DNA of 53,681 nucleotides from the NCBI GenBank assembly GCA_036526195.1, contig DATCYZ010000001.1, positions 1 to 53,681 on the forward strand, written 5' to 3'. Below the pieces are notes generated by a model. The model was not told the origin of the DNA and made no database searches. It saw only the letters and a program-made list of their open reading frames with translations. Position numbers and translations under genes: made by a program. This DNA comes from DATCYZ01 sp036526195 (GTDB taxonomy: Bacteria > Pseudomonadota > Gammaproteobacteria > Burkholderiales > SG8-39). Below are positions 7,761 to 16,155 of this stretch, piece by piece; positions within the stretch are counted from its first letter, which is position 1, and every line of letters starts with the position of its first letter.

Positions 7761-8917
7761 CGCGAACCGCGCGTCGCGGACAACCCTGCCTGCGGCGCGG
7801 GCGTGGCCGACGGCGGGCGCAGCCAGTTGCGCACGAAGGCGGGCACGGCGCCGGAGTCGATCAGGCGCTCGAGCGGCTTTGGCAGGCCGCGCGCATGCCC
7901 GGTGTCGACGCTCACGGTGACCGTCATTCCGGCGCGCAGGGGCGGGTCGCCGGGACCGAACTCGACGTCGATGTGCACCGGCACGCGCTGCACCACCTTG
8001 ACCCAGTTGCCCGTGGCATTCTGCGGCGGCAGCACGGCGAACTCGGCGCCGGTGGCCGGGGCGATGGTGCGGATGCGCGCGCGCCAGACATGGTCCGGGA
8101 AGGCATCCGCGACCACCGTGGCGGCCTGCCCCACGCGCACATTGGTGAGCTGCGTTTCCTTGAAGTTCGCCTCGATCCAGGGTTCGCCCGCCTCGACGAT
8201 GCTGAAGATCGGCACGCCCTTAGCCACGTGCTCGCCGGGCTGCAGCCGCATGTTGCTCACCACCCCGGCAGACGGGGCGAGGACACGGGTGCGCGTCACG
8301 TCCAGGCGCGCGGTGTCGCGCGCGGTGAGCGCCTGCTGGTAGCGCGGATGCCGCTCGGCCGGCACCTTCAGGTCGCCGCCCAGGCCGGCGATCACGCGCG
8401 CGGCGCGCTCGCGGATCGCCTGCAGCCTGCGTTCGGCGGTCTCGAGGTTGGAGCGGGCCTCGTCGAACTGGTCCTCGCGGCTCATGCCGCGCTCCTTCAT
8501 GCGCTGCTGGCGCTCCAGCTGGCGGCGCAGGAAGGCAATGCGTTCCTCGGCCTCCTGCGCCTCGGCCTGCGCGATGCGGTGCTCGGCGCGCAGCGACTCG
8601 ACCTCGGTGCGCACCACGGCCATCTGCGCCTCGGCGCGCTCGACCTCGAGCGCGAAGGGGGTCGGATCGATGCGGAAAAGCGGCGTCCCGGCGGCGATTC
8701 TCTGGTTGTCGCGCACGCCGACTTCGACCACCCGGCCGGCGACGTCCGCGCTCACCGCGACGATGTGCGATTTGACGTAGGCGTTGTCGGTTTCGACGAC
8801 CCGACCGCTGCGCGCATACCAGCCCAGCGCCACGACTACCACGGCCAAAGGCACGCAGACCAGCAGCACCAGGCGCACGAGGAATCGGAGTTTCGCAACG
8901 CGTCCGCTGGCGGCCAT
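7757..8917 (-). CDS. emrA: HlyD/EmrA-family membrane fusion protein
   Basis: The 386-residue periplasmic adaptor is anchored by one N-terminal helix (LVRLVLLVCVPLAVVVVALG). The following segment, VVETDNAYVKSHIVAVSADVAGRVVEV, is the biotinyl-lipoyl-like entry typical of EmrA. A long helical hairpin (about residues 80-190) and a barrel domain (APSAGVVSNMRLQPGEHV, then GEPWIEANFKETQLTNVRVG) follow. EmrA links an inner-membrane MFS pump to an outer-membrane channel. It lies 4 nt downstream of a marR gene on the same strand. No EmrB-type MFS gene follows: the gene ends tail-to-tail with a dehydrogenase, so the pump must be encoded elsewhere. Confidence 0.9.
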   Translation of the reverse strand: MAASGRVAKLRFLVRLVLLVCVPLAVVVVALGWYARSGRVVETDNAYVKSHIVAVSADVAGRVVEVGVRDNQRIAAGTPLFRIDPTPFALEVERAEAQMAVVRTEVESLRAEHRIAQAEAQEAEERIAFLRRQLERQQRMKERGMSREDQFDEARSNLETAERRLQAIRERAARVIAGLGGDLKVPAERHPRYQQALTARDTARLDVTRTRVLAPSAGVVSNMRLQPGEHVAKGVPIFSIVEAGEPWIEANFKETQLTNVRVGQAATVVADAFPDHVWRARIRTIAPATGAEFAVLPPQNATGNWVKVVQRVPVHIDVEFGPGDPPLRAGMTVTVSVDTGHARGLPKPLERLIDSGAVPAFVRNWLRPPSATPAPQAGLSATRGSR

Positions 8918-8921
8918 GGTC

Positions 8922-9392
8922 CTAGCGCTTCCTGTCGCCGTTGCGCAGCATGCCGTTCTCCGGGCGCTGCAGGTTGGCCTTGACCGCGATCAGCACGTCG
9001 ACGAAGCGCTCGCGCTCTTCGGCCGAAAGGCCGGACATCGCGTCGCGACGCACTTCGGCGGCAATCGCGCGCATGGTGCTGAGCGCCGGTTCAGCCGCTT
9101 CGGTCAGGTGCACGCGCCGCGCGCGCCGGTCGTTGGCGTCGGCTTCGCGCCGCACCCAGCCCTTGGCTTCGAGGCGGTCGAGCAGGCGTCCGAGCGTCGG
9201 CTTCTCCACTTCCAGCGTGTCGGCGAGTTCGGATTGGGTGACCCCGTCGGCACGGAACAAATGCGTCAGCACCCACCATTGCGAGCGCGTCAGCCCGAGC
9301 GAACGCACCCGCCGATCATAGGTCGTGCGCAACAGGCGGGCGACATCGTTCAGCAGGAAACCGAAATTCCGCGTGAGATCCTCGCGAAGCAT
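8922..9392 (-). CDS. MarR-family transcriptional regulator
   Basis: A 156-residue winged-helix repressor. The DNA-binding core is clear: LGLTRSQWWVLTHLFRADGV, then TQSELADTLEVEKPTLGRLL, then the wing with DANDRRARRVHLT. Flanking helices form the dimer interface. It is the first gene of a two-gene unit with the emrA-like adaptor and presumably represses it until a toxic phenolic or drug ligand binds. A promoter with TTGCTC and TAATAT lies directly upstream, and the -10 hexamer ends only 6 nt before the ATG, without a Shine-Dalgarno sequence. The mRNA may therefore be leaderless. Confidence 0.92.
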   Translation of the reverse strand: MLREDLTRNFGFLLNDVARLLRTTYDRRVRSLGLTRSQWWVLTHLFRADGVTQSELADTLEVEKPTLGRLLDRLEAKGWVRREADANDRRARRVHLTEAAEPALSTMRAIAAEVRRDAMSGLSAEERERFVDVLIAVKANLQRPENGMLRNGDRKR

Positions 9393-9398
9393 GCCGGC

Positions 9399-9427
9399 AT
9401 ATTAGTTGCCTGGCTTATTATGAGCAA
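9399..9427 (-). promoter_or_regulatory. Promoter of marR-emrA with an imperfect operator dyad
   Basis: On the minus strand TTGCTC (9422-9427), a 17-nt spacer and TAATAT (9399-9404) form a promoter whose predicted start falls on the A of the marR ATG. The spacer holds TTAGTTGCC facing GGCTTATTA (plus-strand reading, 9402-9420), an imperfect inverted repeat centred on GCC-T-GGC. It is a plausible autoregulatory MarR site. Confidence 0.5.
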
Positions 9428-9484
9428 GGCAAGGGTTTGTGCGCTGCGGCGGCGGTCTTGCCGCCGCGCAGGCGTCGCGCGGGC

Positions 9485-10447
9485 TCACAGGACTTCCGGG
9501 GCCGGCAGCGTGCGTTCGCGCGGCACGCGGCCGATGGACCAATGCGCGCGCGCCCAGTCGAGCAGTTCGGCGGGTTCGAGCATCGCTGGCGGCGGGTGCC
9601 CGAGGCAGGCGAGCGCATGGCCGAGCAATGCGGCCCTGCGCTGGGGGGCGGAGGTCTCGTCGAAGGCGAGCGCGCCGGCCTGCTTGGAGAGCTTCGCGCC
9701 CGTGGCATCGACAATGGCGGGCACGTGGGCGTAGCGCGGCGTCGGCAGGCCGAGCGCGCGCTGCAGGAGGATCTGGCGCGCGGTGGACTCGAGCAGGTCC
9801 GCGCCGCGCACCACGTCGGTGACGCCCTGCGCAGCGTCATCCACCACCACGGCAAGCTGGTAGGCGGCAAAGCCGTCGGCGCGGCGAAGGACGAAATCGC
9901 CCACCGCGCGCCCGACCGATTGCTCGAGCGCGCCCTGGACGCGGTCCTCGAAGCGCACCGGCGCGTCTGTGGTGCGCAGGCGCAGGCTGCGCGCGGGACG
10001 GTCCGCGGCCAGGCCCGCGCGGCAGGTGCCGGGATAGATCGCGGCGCCGTCCGGGGCCGTGCCGAGCGCCGAATCGGCGATCTCGCGACGCGTGCAGCCG
10101 CAAGCGTAGGCAAGGCCGGCCGCCGTGAGCCGGGCCAGCGCATCGCGGTATTGATCGCTGCGCGTGCTCTGGTAGAGCACCGCGCCGTCCCAGGTCAGGC
10201 CGAAGGCTTCCAGCTGGCGCAGGATGCGATCGGCCGCGCCCGGCTGTTCGCGCGGCGGGTCGAGGTCCTCGATGCGAACCAGCCAACGGGCGCCCTGCGC
10301 GCGCGCATCCAGCCAGCTCGCGAGCGCGGCCACCAGCGAGCCGAAGTGCAGCGGGCCGGTGGGCGAGGGTGCGAAACGACCGGTCGGGTTCAAGTCAGGC
10401 CAGGAAAAAGGAATCGACCAAGCATCGTATAGTGCCACCTGACCCAC
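9485..10447 (-). CDS. gluQ: Glutamyl-Q tRNA(Asp) synthetase
   Basis: A truncated glutamyl-tRNA synthetase paralogue of at most 320 residues. It has GRFAPSPTGPLHFGSLVAAL with the HIGH-type signature, RIEDLDPPRE, the zinc-binding set C-x-C (ACGCTRREI) plus YPGTC, and a KLSKQ variant of KMSKS. It lacks the anticodon-binding domain, as expected. GluQRS attaches glutamate to the queuosine base of tRNA-Asp. The start is uncertain: the ATG at 10447 adds about 18 unusual residues, and a TTG at 10393 (LNPTGRFAPSP) would give the common length. The gene is divergent from trxA, and the trxA promoter region overlaps the longer N-terminus. Confidence 0.92.
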   Translation of the reverse strand: MGQVALYDAWSIPFSWPDLNPTGRFAPSPTGPLHFGSLVAALASWLDARAQGARWLVRIEDLDPPREQPGAADRILRQLEAFGLTWDGAVLYQSTRSDQYRDALARLTAAGLAYACGCTRREIADSALGTAPDGAAIYPGTCRAGLAADRPARSLRLRTTDAPVRFEDRVQGALEQSVGRAVGDFVLRRADGFAAYQLAVVVDDAAQGVTDVVRGADLLESTARQILLQRALGLPTPRYAHVPAIVDATGAKLSKQAGALAFDETSAPQRRAALLGHALACLGHPPPAMLEPAELLDWARAHWSIGRVPRERTLPAPEVL

Positions 10448-10473
10448 CCATCCCGTCCAACGCAGGAGCCCGC

Positions 10474-10851
10474 ATGGCCACCATCGACCTCACCAAGGAG
10501 AACTTCGAAGAAACCGTCAACGGCGGCGCGCTGGTGCTCGTCGATTTCTGGGCCTCGTGGTGCGGCCCATGCAAGGGCTTCGCGCCGATCTTCGAGAAGG
10601 CCTCCGACGCGCACGCGGACGTGATCTTCGCCAAGGTGGACACCGACGCCGAGCAGGAGCTTGCCGGCGCGTTCAACATCCGCTCGATCCCGACGCTGAT
10701 GATCTTCCGTGAAAAGGTGGTGCTGTTCCAGCAGGCGGGCGCGCTGCCCGCCTCGGCGCTCGAGCAGGTGATCGCGCAGGCGAAGAGCGTCGACATGGCC
10801 GAAGTGCACCGCGAGATCGCCGCGCAGCAGTCGGCGGAAAAGCCTTCCTGA
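10474..10851 (+). CDS. trxA: Thioredoxin
   Basis: A protein of 125 residues with the thioredoxin fold. The active site is WASWCGPCKGFAP near residues 28-40, and the cis-proline loop is NIRSIPTLMIF. The C-terminus is about 15 residues longer than E. coli TrxA (AEVHREIAAQQSAEKPS). It is cytoplasmic, with no signal peptide. It reduces disulfides in the cytosol, and the longer tail resembles the TrxC/thioredoxin-like group common in betaproteobacteria. A GGAG site precedes ATG 10474. The gene is followed 3 nt later by the end of a convergent, broken LysR gene. Confidence 0.92.
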   Translation: MATIDLTKENFEETVNGGALVLVDFWASWCGPCKGFAPIFEKASDAHADVIFAKVDTDAEQELAGAFNIRSIPTLMIFREKVVLFQQAGALPASALEQVIAQAKSVDMAEVHREIAAQQSAEKPS

Positions 10852-10854
10852 GGC

Positions 10855-11668
10855 TCAGCCGGGCACGCGCGTGACGCGCTGGCGCGCAAGCGCGCGGGTG
10901 CAAGTGGCCGCGTCGAGTCGTTCGATCCACCAGGCAAGCGCCTTGCCGCGGTTCGAGGTGCGCCAGGCAAGGTACTGCACGGACTCCTGCTTCGACTCGG
11001 CGACGCGGCGGATGAGCAGGCGCCCGGCGGCGGACTCGTCGCGCGCAAGCGCCTCAGGCAGGTAGCCGACGCCGAGCCCGAGTCGTTGCGCTGCCACCTT
11101 GGCGGCGAAATCCGGCACCACCAGGGTTTCCTGTCCGAGCAGCAAACCTGAACTTCTCGGCAGCGCATTGCGCGAGGTGTCGCCCACTGCAACGGCGCGG
11201 TGCGCGAAGATCTGCGCGGGCTTGAGCGGTTCGCGCGCGCTCGCGAGCGGATGACCTGGCGCGACGCAGAAGAGGAAGCGCACCCGGTTCATCTCGCGCA
11301 CCGAGTAACCCGAGAGCGAAGGCGGCGACGTGCTCGAGCAGGGTCTCGGCCGGCACCAGCATGTCGAGGGTCACGCGCAGTTCCACCTCCCAGCCGCGGG
11401 CGACCTGGCGCGCGCGGAATTCCGCGTCGCCGGCAAGCGCCAGCAGCTGGCGCCCGTCCTCCAGCAGTTCGCGGCCCGCCGGCGTGAAGCGCGCGCGCCG
11501 CGCGCTGCGGTCGAAGATCGCAAGATCGAGTTCCGATTCCAGCTTTTGCACCGTGTAAGACAGCGCGGAGGGCACGCGATGCAGCGACTTGGCGGCGGCA
11601 GCGAAGCTCCCATAGCGGTCGATGGCGTCGAGCGCGGCGAGCGCATCAAGGGACAGGCGCAGGCTCAT
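10855..11668 (-). pseudogene. LysR-family regulator (YhaJ-like), internal deletion and frameshift
   Basis: The N-terminal frame (start ATG 11668) encodes a complete LysR helix-turn-helix (LDALAALDAIDRYGSFAAAA, then KSLHRVPSALSYTVQKLESE) and the start of the effector domain (LVPAETLLEHVAAF). At about 11315 the reading shifts: the remaining effector domain (SGYSVREMNRVRFLFCVAPG, then HPLASAREPL and QRLGLGVGYLPEAL) continues in another frame to 10855. Compared with intact YhaJ-type proteins, roughly 40 codons between these blocks are missing. The parts together are about 270 residues rather than about 300. In E. coli yhaJ lies beside the pirin gene yhaK, and here too the gene is divergent from pirins. 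It is a true pseudogene or an assembly error. Confidence 0.8.
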
Positions 11669-11779
11669 GGCGGGTTTCCTGTATTCATAAAATTTGATGA
11701 TTCAGTCCAGAATTATTCGCTGGAAACCACGACCGGACAACCTTAAATTACGCTTCAAGTTCATCGAACGGAGATTGTA

Positions 11780-12478
<699 letters not shown>

Positions 12479-12492
12479 ATGGAGGAACCAGC

Positions 12493-13332
12493 ATGTCCGG
12501 ATCCAGAAACGTGATGCGCGTGGTGCGCGGGCAGGCGGCAAGCGACGGTGCCGGCGTGCGCCTGAACCGCGTGATCGGCGGCCCTGCGCTGCCGATGCTC
12601 GACCCCTTCCTGCTGCTCGACGAGTTCCGCTCCGACGATGCGGCCGATTATCTCGCCGGGTTTCCCGACCACCCGCATCGCGGCTTCGAGACCGTGACCT
12701 ACATGCTCGCGGGGCGCATGCGCCATGGCGACAACCAGGGCAATAGCGGCCTGCTCGGCCCGGGCAGCGTGCAGTGGATGACCGCGGGCCGCGGCATCGT
12801 GCACTCGGAGATGCCGGAGCAGGAGAACGGCCTGATGCAGGGCTTCCAGCTCTGGGTAAACCTGCCGGCGAAGGACAAGATGACCGCGCCGCGCTATCAG
12901 GACATTGCGCCGGAGCGCGTTCCAGAGGTGGTGGCCGGCCCGGGTGCGACGGTGCGGGTGATCGCGGGGCGCTTCGGCGCGGCGCGCGGTCCCGTGGAGG
13001 CGGCCGCGACCGAGCCGGTGTACCTCGATGTGCGCCTCGATGCGGGCGCGCGGCTTGAGGTGCCTCTGCCTGCGGGGTACAACGCCTTTGCCTACGTGTA
13101 CGATGGGCGCGTGGACCTTGCGGGCAGCACGGTGTCGAAGGGCGACCTCGCCGTTCTGGGCGAGGGCGACGCGGTGGCGCTTGCCGCAGAGGCGGGCGCG
13201 GCGCGTTTGATCGTGGTCGCCGGCCGGCCGCTCGGTGAACCGGTGGCGCGCCATGGCCCCTTCGTGATGAATACCCGCGAGGAGTTGCACCAGGCGGTGC
13301 GCGACTATTCCGAGGGCCGGTTCCAGGCCTGA
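12493..13332 (+). CDS. Pirin family protein (long type)
   Basis: A bicupin of 279 residues of the classic pirin group. It has LDPFLLLDEFRSDDAADYLA, then GFPDHPHRGFETVTYMLAG with the metal-binding histidines, GSVQWMTAGRGIVHSEMPE completing the Fe site, and a C-terminal cupin ending with the pirin-specific GRPLGEPVARHGPFVMNT. The start is fixed by a GGAGG site 7 nt before ATG 12493. It is only about 30% similar by eye to the preceding short pirin, so the pair is not a recent duplication. The function is likely cytoplasmic and redox-linked; no substrate is assigned. Confidence 0.93.
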   Translation: MSGSRNVMRVVRGQAASDGAGVRLNRVIGGPALPMLDPFLLLDEFRSDDAADYLAGFPDHPHRGFETVTYMLAGRMRHGDNQGNSGLLGPGSVQWMTAGRGIVHSEMPEQENGLMQGFQLWVNLPAKDKMTAPRYQDIAPERVPEVVAGPGATVRVIAGRFGAARGPVEAAATEPVYLDVRLDAGARLEVPLPAGYNAFAYVYDGRVDLAGSTVSKGDLAVLGEGDAVALAAEAGAARLIVVAGRPLGEPVARHGPFVMNTREELHQAVRDYSEGRFQA

Positions 13333-13353
13333 GTGCAGGCGTCGATCCCCCGC

Positions 13354-14766
13354 ATGCGCGCGACCCGCACCGAATCCGACAGCTTCGGACCCATCGAGGT
13401 CCCCGCGGAGCATCTCTGGGGCGCGCAGACCGAGCGCAGCCGGCAATTCTTCCGCATTTCCGGCGAACGCATGCCGCAGGCCCTGCTCCATGCGCTGGCG
13501 CAGGTGAAGCGCAGCGCGGCGCGCGTGAACGGCGCGCTCGGCCTGCTGCCGGCCGATCGCGCCGGGGCGATCGCGCGCGCCGCCGAGGAGGTGCTGGCGG
13601 GCCGCCACGAGGCGGAGTTCCCGCTCGTTGTCTGGCAGACCGGCTCCGGCACCCAGACCAACATGAACATGAACGAGGTGCTCGCCAACCGCGCGTCCGA
13701 ACTGCTCGGCGGACCGCGCGGCGCGGGGCGTCTCGTGCACCCGAATGACGACGTCAACCAGGGACAGTCCTCGAACGACGTGTTCCCGACCGCGATGCAC
13801 GTGGCGGCGGTACAGGCGATGGAGCGTCAACTGCTGCCCGCGCTTGGCCGGCTGGCGAAGGGCCTCGCCGCGAAGCAGGCGGCGTTCGGGGGACTCGTCA
13901 AGATCGGCCGCACCCACCTGCAGGACGCCACGCCGCTCACGCTCGGGCAGGAGTTCTCGGGCTACGTGGCGCAGCTCGGGCACGCGGCGCGTGCCATCCG
14001 GATGACGCTGCCCGGGCTGTGCGAGCTGGCGATCGGCGGCACCGCGGTGGGGACGGGACTGAACGCCCACCCCGAGTTCGGCGAACGCGTGGCGCGCGAC
14101 CTGGCGCAGGACACCGGATTGCCCTTCGTGGTTGCGCCGAACCGATTTGCGGCGCTCGCCGGGCATGAGCCGCTGGTGTTCGCGCATGGCGCGCTGAAGA
14201 CGCTCGCCGCCGCGCTCACCAAGATCGCCAACGACGTGCGCTGGCTCGCCTCGGGGCCGCGCTCCGGGCTAGGCGAACTCTCGATCCCGGAAAACGAACC
14301 GGGCAGCTCGATCATGCCCGGCAAGGTCAATCCGACCCAGGCCGAGGCGGTGACGATGCTGTGCGCACAGGTGTTCGGCAATGACGTGGCGGTAAACATC
14401 GGCGGCGCCTCGGGGAATTTCGAGCTGAATGTCTACAAGCCGCTCGTCGCCCACAACGTCCTTGGCAGCGTGCGCCTGCTGGCCGACGGCTGCGACGCCT
14501 TCGAGGCGCACTGCGTGCGCGGCATCGAGGCGAACGCTGCGCGCATCGGCGAGCTGGTCGGGCGTTCGCTGATGCTGGTGACGGCGCTTGCCCCGCACAT
14601 CGGCTACGACCGCGCCGCCGAGATCGCGAAGAAGGCGCACCGGGAGGGCGGCACCTTGCGCGAGGCTGCGCTTGCCCTCGGCCACGTGAGCGGCGCGGAT
14701 TTCGACCGCTGGGTGGACGCGGCCCGCATGGTCGGGCCGGACGGGGCGCCGAAACCCGGGCAATAG
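13354..14766 (+). CDS. fumC: Class II fumarate hydratase
   Basis: A 470-residue, oxygen-stable, iron-free fumarase that interconverts fumarate and malate in the TCA cycle. The protein opens TESDSFGPIEVPAEHLWGAQ. The substrate-binding motifs are GSGTQTNMNMNEV, VHPNDDVNQGQSSNDVFPTA and GRTHLQDATP, and the superfamily signature GSSIMPGKVNPTQ holds the catalytic serine loop. The ATG at 13354 gives the usual length; an in-frame GTG at 13333 is possible. The last base of the TAG stop is the first base of the first copy of the dispersed 16-bp palindrome. Confidence 0.95.
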   Translation: MRATRTESDSFGPIEVPAEHLWGAQTERSRQFFRISGERMPQALLHALAQVKRSAARVNGALGLLPADRAGAIARAAEEVLAGRHEAEFPLVVWQTGSGTQTNMNMNEVLANRASELLGGPRGAGRLVHPNDDVNQGQSSNDVFPTAMHVAAVQAMERQLLPALGRLAKGLAAKQAAFGGLVKIGRTHLQDATPLTLGQEFSGYVAQLGHAARAIRMTLPGLCELAIGGTAVGTGLNAHPEFGERVARDLAQDTGLPFVVAPNRFAALAGHEPLVFAHGALKTLAAALTKIANDVRWLASGPRSGLGELSIPENEPGSSIMPGKVNPTQAEAVTMLCAQVFGNDVAVNIGGASGNFELNVYKPLVAHNVLGSVRLLADGCDAFEAHCVRGIEANAARIGELVGRSLMLVTALAPHIGYDRAAEIAKKAHREGGTLREAALALGHVSGADFDRWVDAARMVGPDGAPKPGQ

Positions 14767-14781
14767 TAACATATATGTTAC
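14766..14781. repeat. Dispersed AT-rich palindrome, copy 1
   Basis: GTAACATATATGTTAC is a perfect 16-bp palindrome that begins on the last base of the fumC stop codon and lies 55 nt before purN. Identical copies occur at 41874-41889 and 49158-49173. The 3' flank (CCATAA, then a G-rich stretch and TCGGCGC) is partly shared with copy 3, and GGGGGCT is shared with copy 2. It is strikingly AT-rich for this genome. Confidence 0.85.
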
Positions 14782-14836
14782 CATAACAGGGGGCTCGGCG
14801 CATGGCGCCGGTGCGCACCCCGTATACTGCCGCCCC

Positions 14837-15457
14837 ATGTCCATCGTCGTGCTCGTCTCGGGTCGCGGCAGCAACCTGCAGGCCCTGTTCGAGGCCGGTT
14901 TGCCGGTGTCGGCGGTCCTGTCGAACCGCGCCGGCGCCGGCGGCCTTGCGCTGGCCGAAGCGCGCGGCGTGGCGAGCCGCACGCTCGAACACCGGGACTT
15001 CGGTTCGCGCGAGGCCTTCGATGCCGCGCTGGCGACGGCCATCGACGATTTCGCGCCGCGACTGGTGGTGCTTGCCGGCTTCATGCGCATCCTGACGCCT
15101 GCCTTCGTCGAACGCTATGCGGGCCGCATCATGAACATCCATCCCTCGCTCCTGCCGGCCTTTCCGGGCCTCGACACCCACGCGCGCGCGCTCGCCGCGG
15201 GGGTGAAGCTGCATGGCTGCACCGTGCATTTCGTCACCGCGCAACTCGATCACGGTCCGATCATCGCGCAGGCCGTGGTGCCGGTTCGGCCGCAGGACAC
15301 GGCCGCCGGACTGGCGGCGCGCGTGCTGCGCCAGGAACACGTCCTCTATCCGCGTGCGGTGCGCTGGTTCATGGACGATCGCCTGGAGATCGAAGGCGGG
15401 GTCGTGCGGGTGCGCGGCGAGGCGCAGCAGCTGGTGTACGACGCAGGCCTGCCGTGA
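14837..15457 (+). CDS. purN: Phosphoribosylglycinamide formyltransferase 1
   Basis: A 206-residue GART that transfers the formyl group of 10-formyl-THF to GAR in purine synthesis. It has the N-terminal phosphate loop VVLVSGRGSNLQAL, the catalytic Asn/His in MNIHPSLLPAFPGLDTHARAL, and the catalytic Asp in VHFVTAQLDHGPIIAQA. The sequence TATACT stands 8 nt before the ATG, with no Shine-Dalgarno sequence, so the transcript may be leaderless. The stop overlaps the next start as GTGA, giving tight coupling to the DUF3108 gene and through it to rsmB. Confidence 0.95.
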   Translation: MSIVVLVSGRGSNLQALFEAGLPVSAVLSNRAGAGGLALAEARGVASRTLEHRDFGSREAFDAALATAIDDFAPRLVVLAGFMRILTPAFVERYAGRIMNIHPSLLPAFPGLDTHARALAAGVKLHGCTVHFVTAQLDHGPIIAQAVVPVRPQDTAAGLAARVLRQEHVLYPRAVRWFMDDRLEIEGGVVRVRGEAQQLVYDAGLP

Positions 15458-16155
15458 GCGTGCGCACGGGGTTGGCAAGCGTCGCCCTGCTCGCCGCGCT
15501 TGCGGGCGTGGTGCCGCAAGTGTCGGCGGCGCCGCCGGCGAAGGTGGAGATCGCCTGGGAGGTGCAGCGCAACGGCAGCGCGATCGCGGACGTCGTCACT
15601 CGGCTCGAGCATGATGGCCGGACCTACCGGCTGGAGGAGAGCTGGAAAGGTCGTGGCGTCTATGCCCTGCGTGGCGAGGCGAAGCGCAGCAGCCGCGGGC
15701 GCGTGACCCCGGAGGGCCTGCGCCCGGAATCCTATGCCGATGAGCGCGGCAGCAAGTCCTCGAGCGTGCGCTTCGACTGGGCCGCGAAGAAGGTGATCCT
15801 GACGGACAAGGGGGCCTCGCAGGAGCGGCCGCTCCCGGCGCATCCGGCGGACCGCCTCAGCCTGGTTTTCGGGTTCGCCTTCGTGAGCCCGGGCGCGGCA
15901 GCGATCGCACGCGACGTCGTGGACGGTCGGGGAAGCTCGCCGGTGGTTTACAAAAGCGCCGGCCGCGAGCAGGTGGTCACCCCGGCGGGGACGTTCGACG
16001 CCCTGCGCCTGGTGAAGCAGCGCGACGGGCCGCAGGACCGGGCGACCGAACTGTGGCTCGCCGAACGCCATGGCCTTGTTCCGGTACGGGTTCTGGTCAC
16101 CGAGCAGGACGGCACCCGCCTGGACCAGCGCGCGACGCGCATCGACCTCCGGTGA
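15454..16155 (+). CDS. DUF3108 domain-containing exported protein
   Basis: The 233-residue protein begins with a signal peptide (VRTGLASVALLAALAGVVPQ, cleavage after VSAA). A beta-rich body follows, recognisable as DUF3108: IAWEVQRNGSAIADVVTRLE, GVYALRGEAKRSSRGRV, then the late segment VVTPAGTFDALRLVKQRDG with TELWLAERHGLVPVRV. Family members are periplasmic and of unknown function, and are usually encoded beside purN in betaproteobacteria, as here. The start GTG overlaps the purN stop (GTGA), and its own stop overlaps the rsmB start in the same way, so the three genes are translationally coupled. Confidence 0.85.
   Translation: MSVRTGLASVALLAALAGVVPQVSAAPPAKVEIAWEVQRNGSAIADVVTRLEHDGRTYRLEESWKGRGVYALRGEAKRSSRGRVTPEGLRPESYADERGSKSSSVRFDWAAKKVILTDKGASQERPLPAHPADRLSLVFGFAFVSPGAAAIARDVVDGRGSSPVVYKSAGREQVVTPAGTFDALRLVKQRDGPQDRATELWLAERHGLVPVRVLVTEQDGTRLDQRATRIDLR

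Noticed and set aside
10428..10433. TATAGT as the trxA promoter
   Set aside because: No acceptable -35 at 16-18 nt, and it lies within the possible long N-terminus of gluQ, so the support is too weak.
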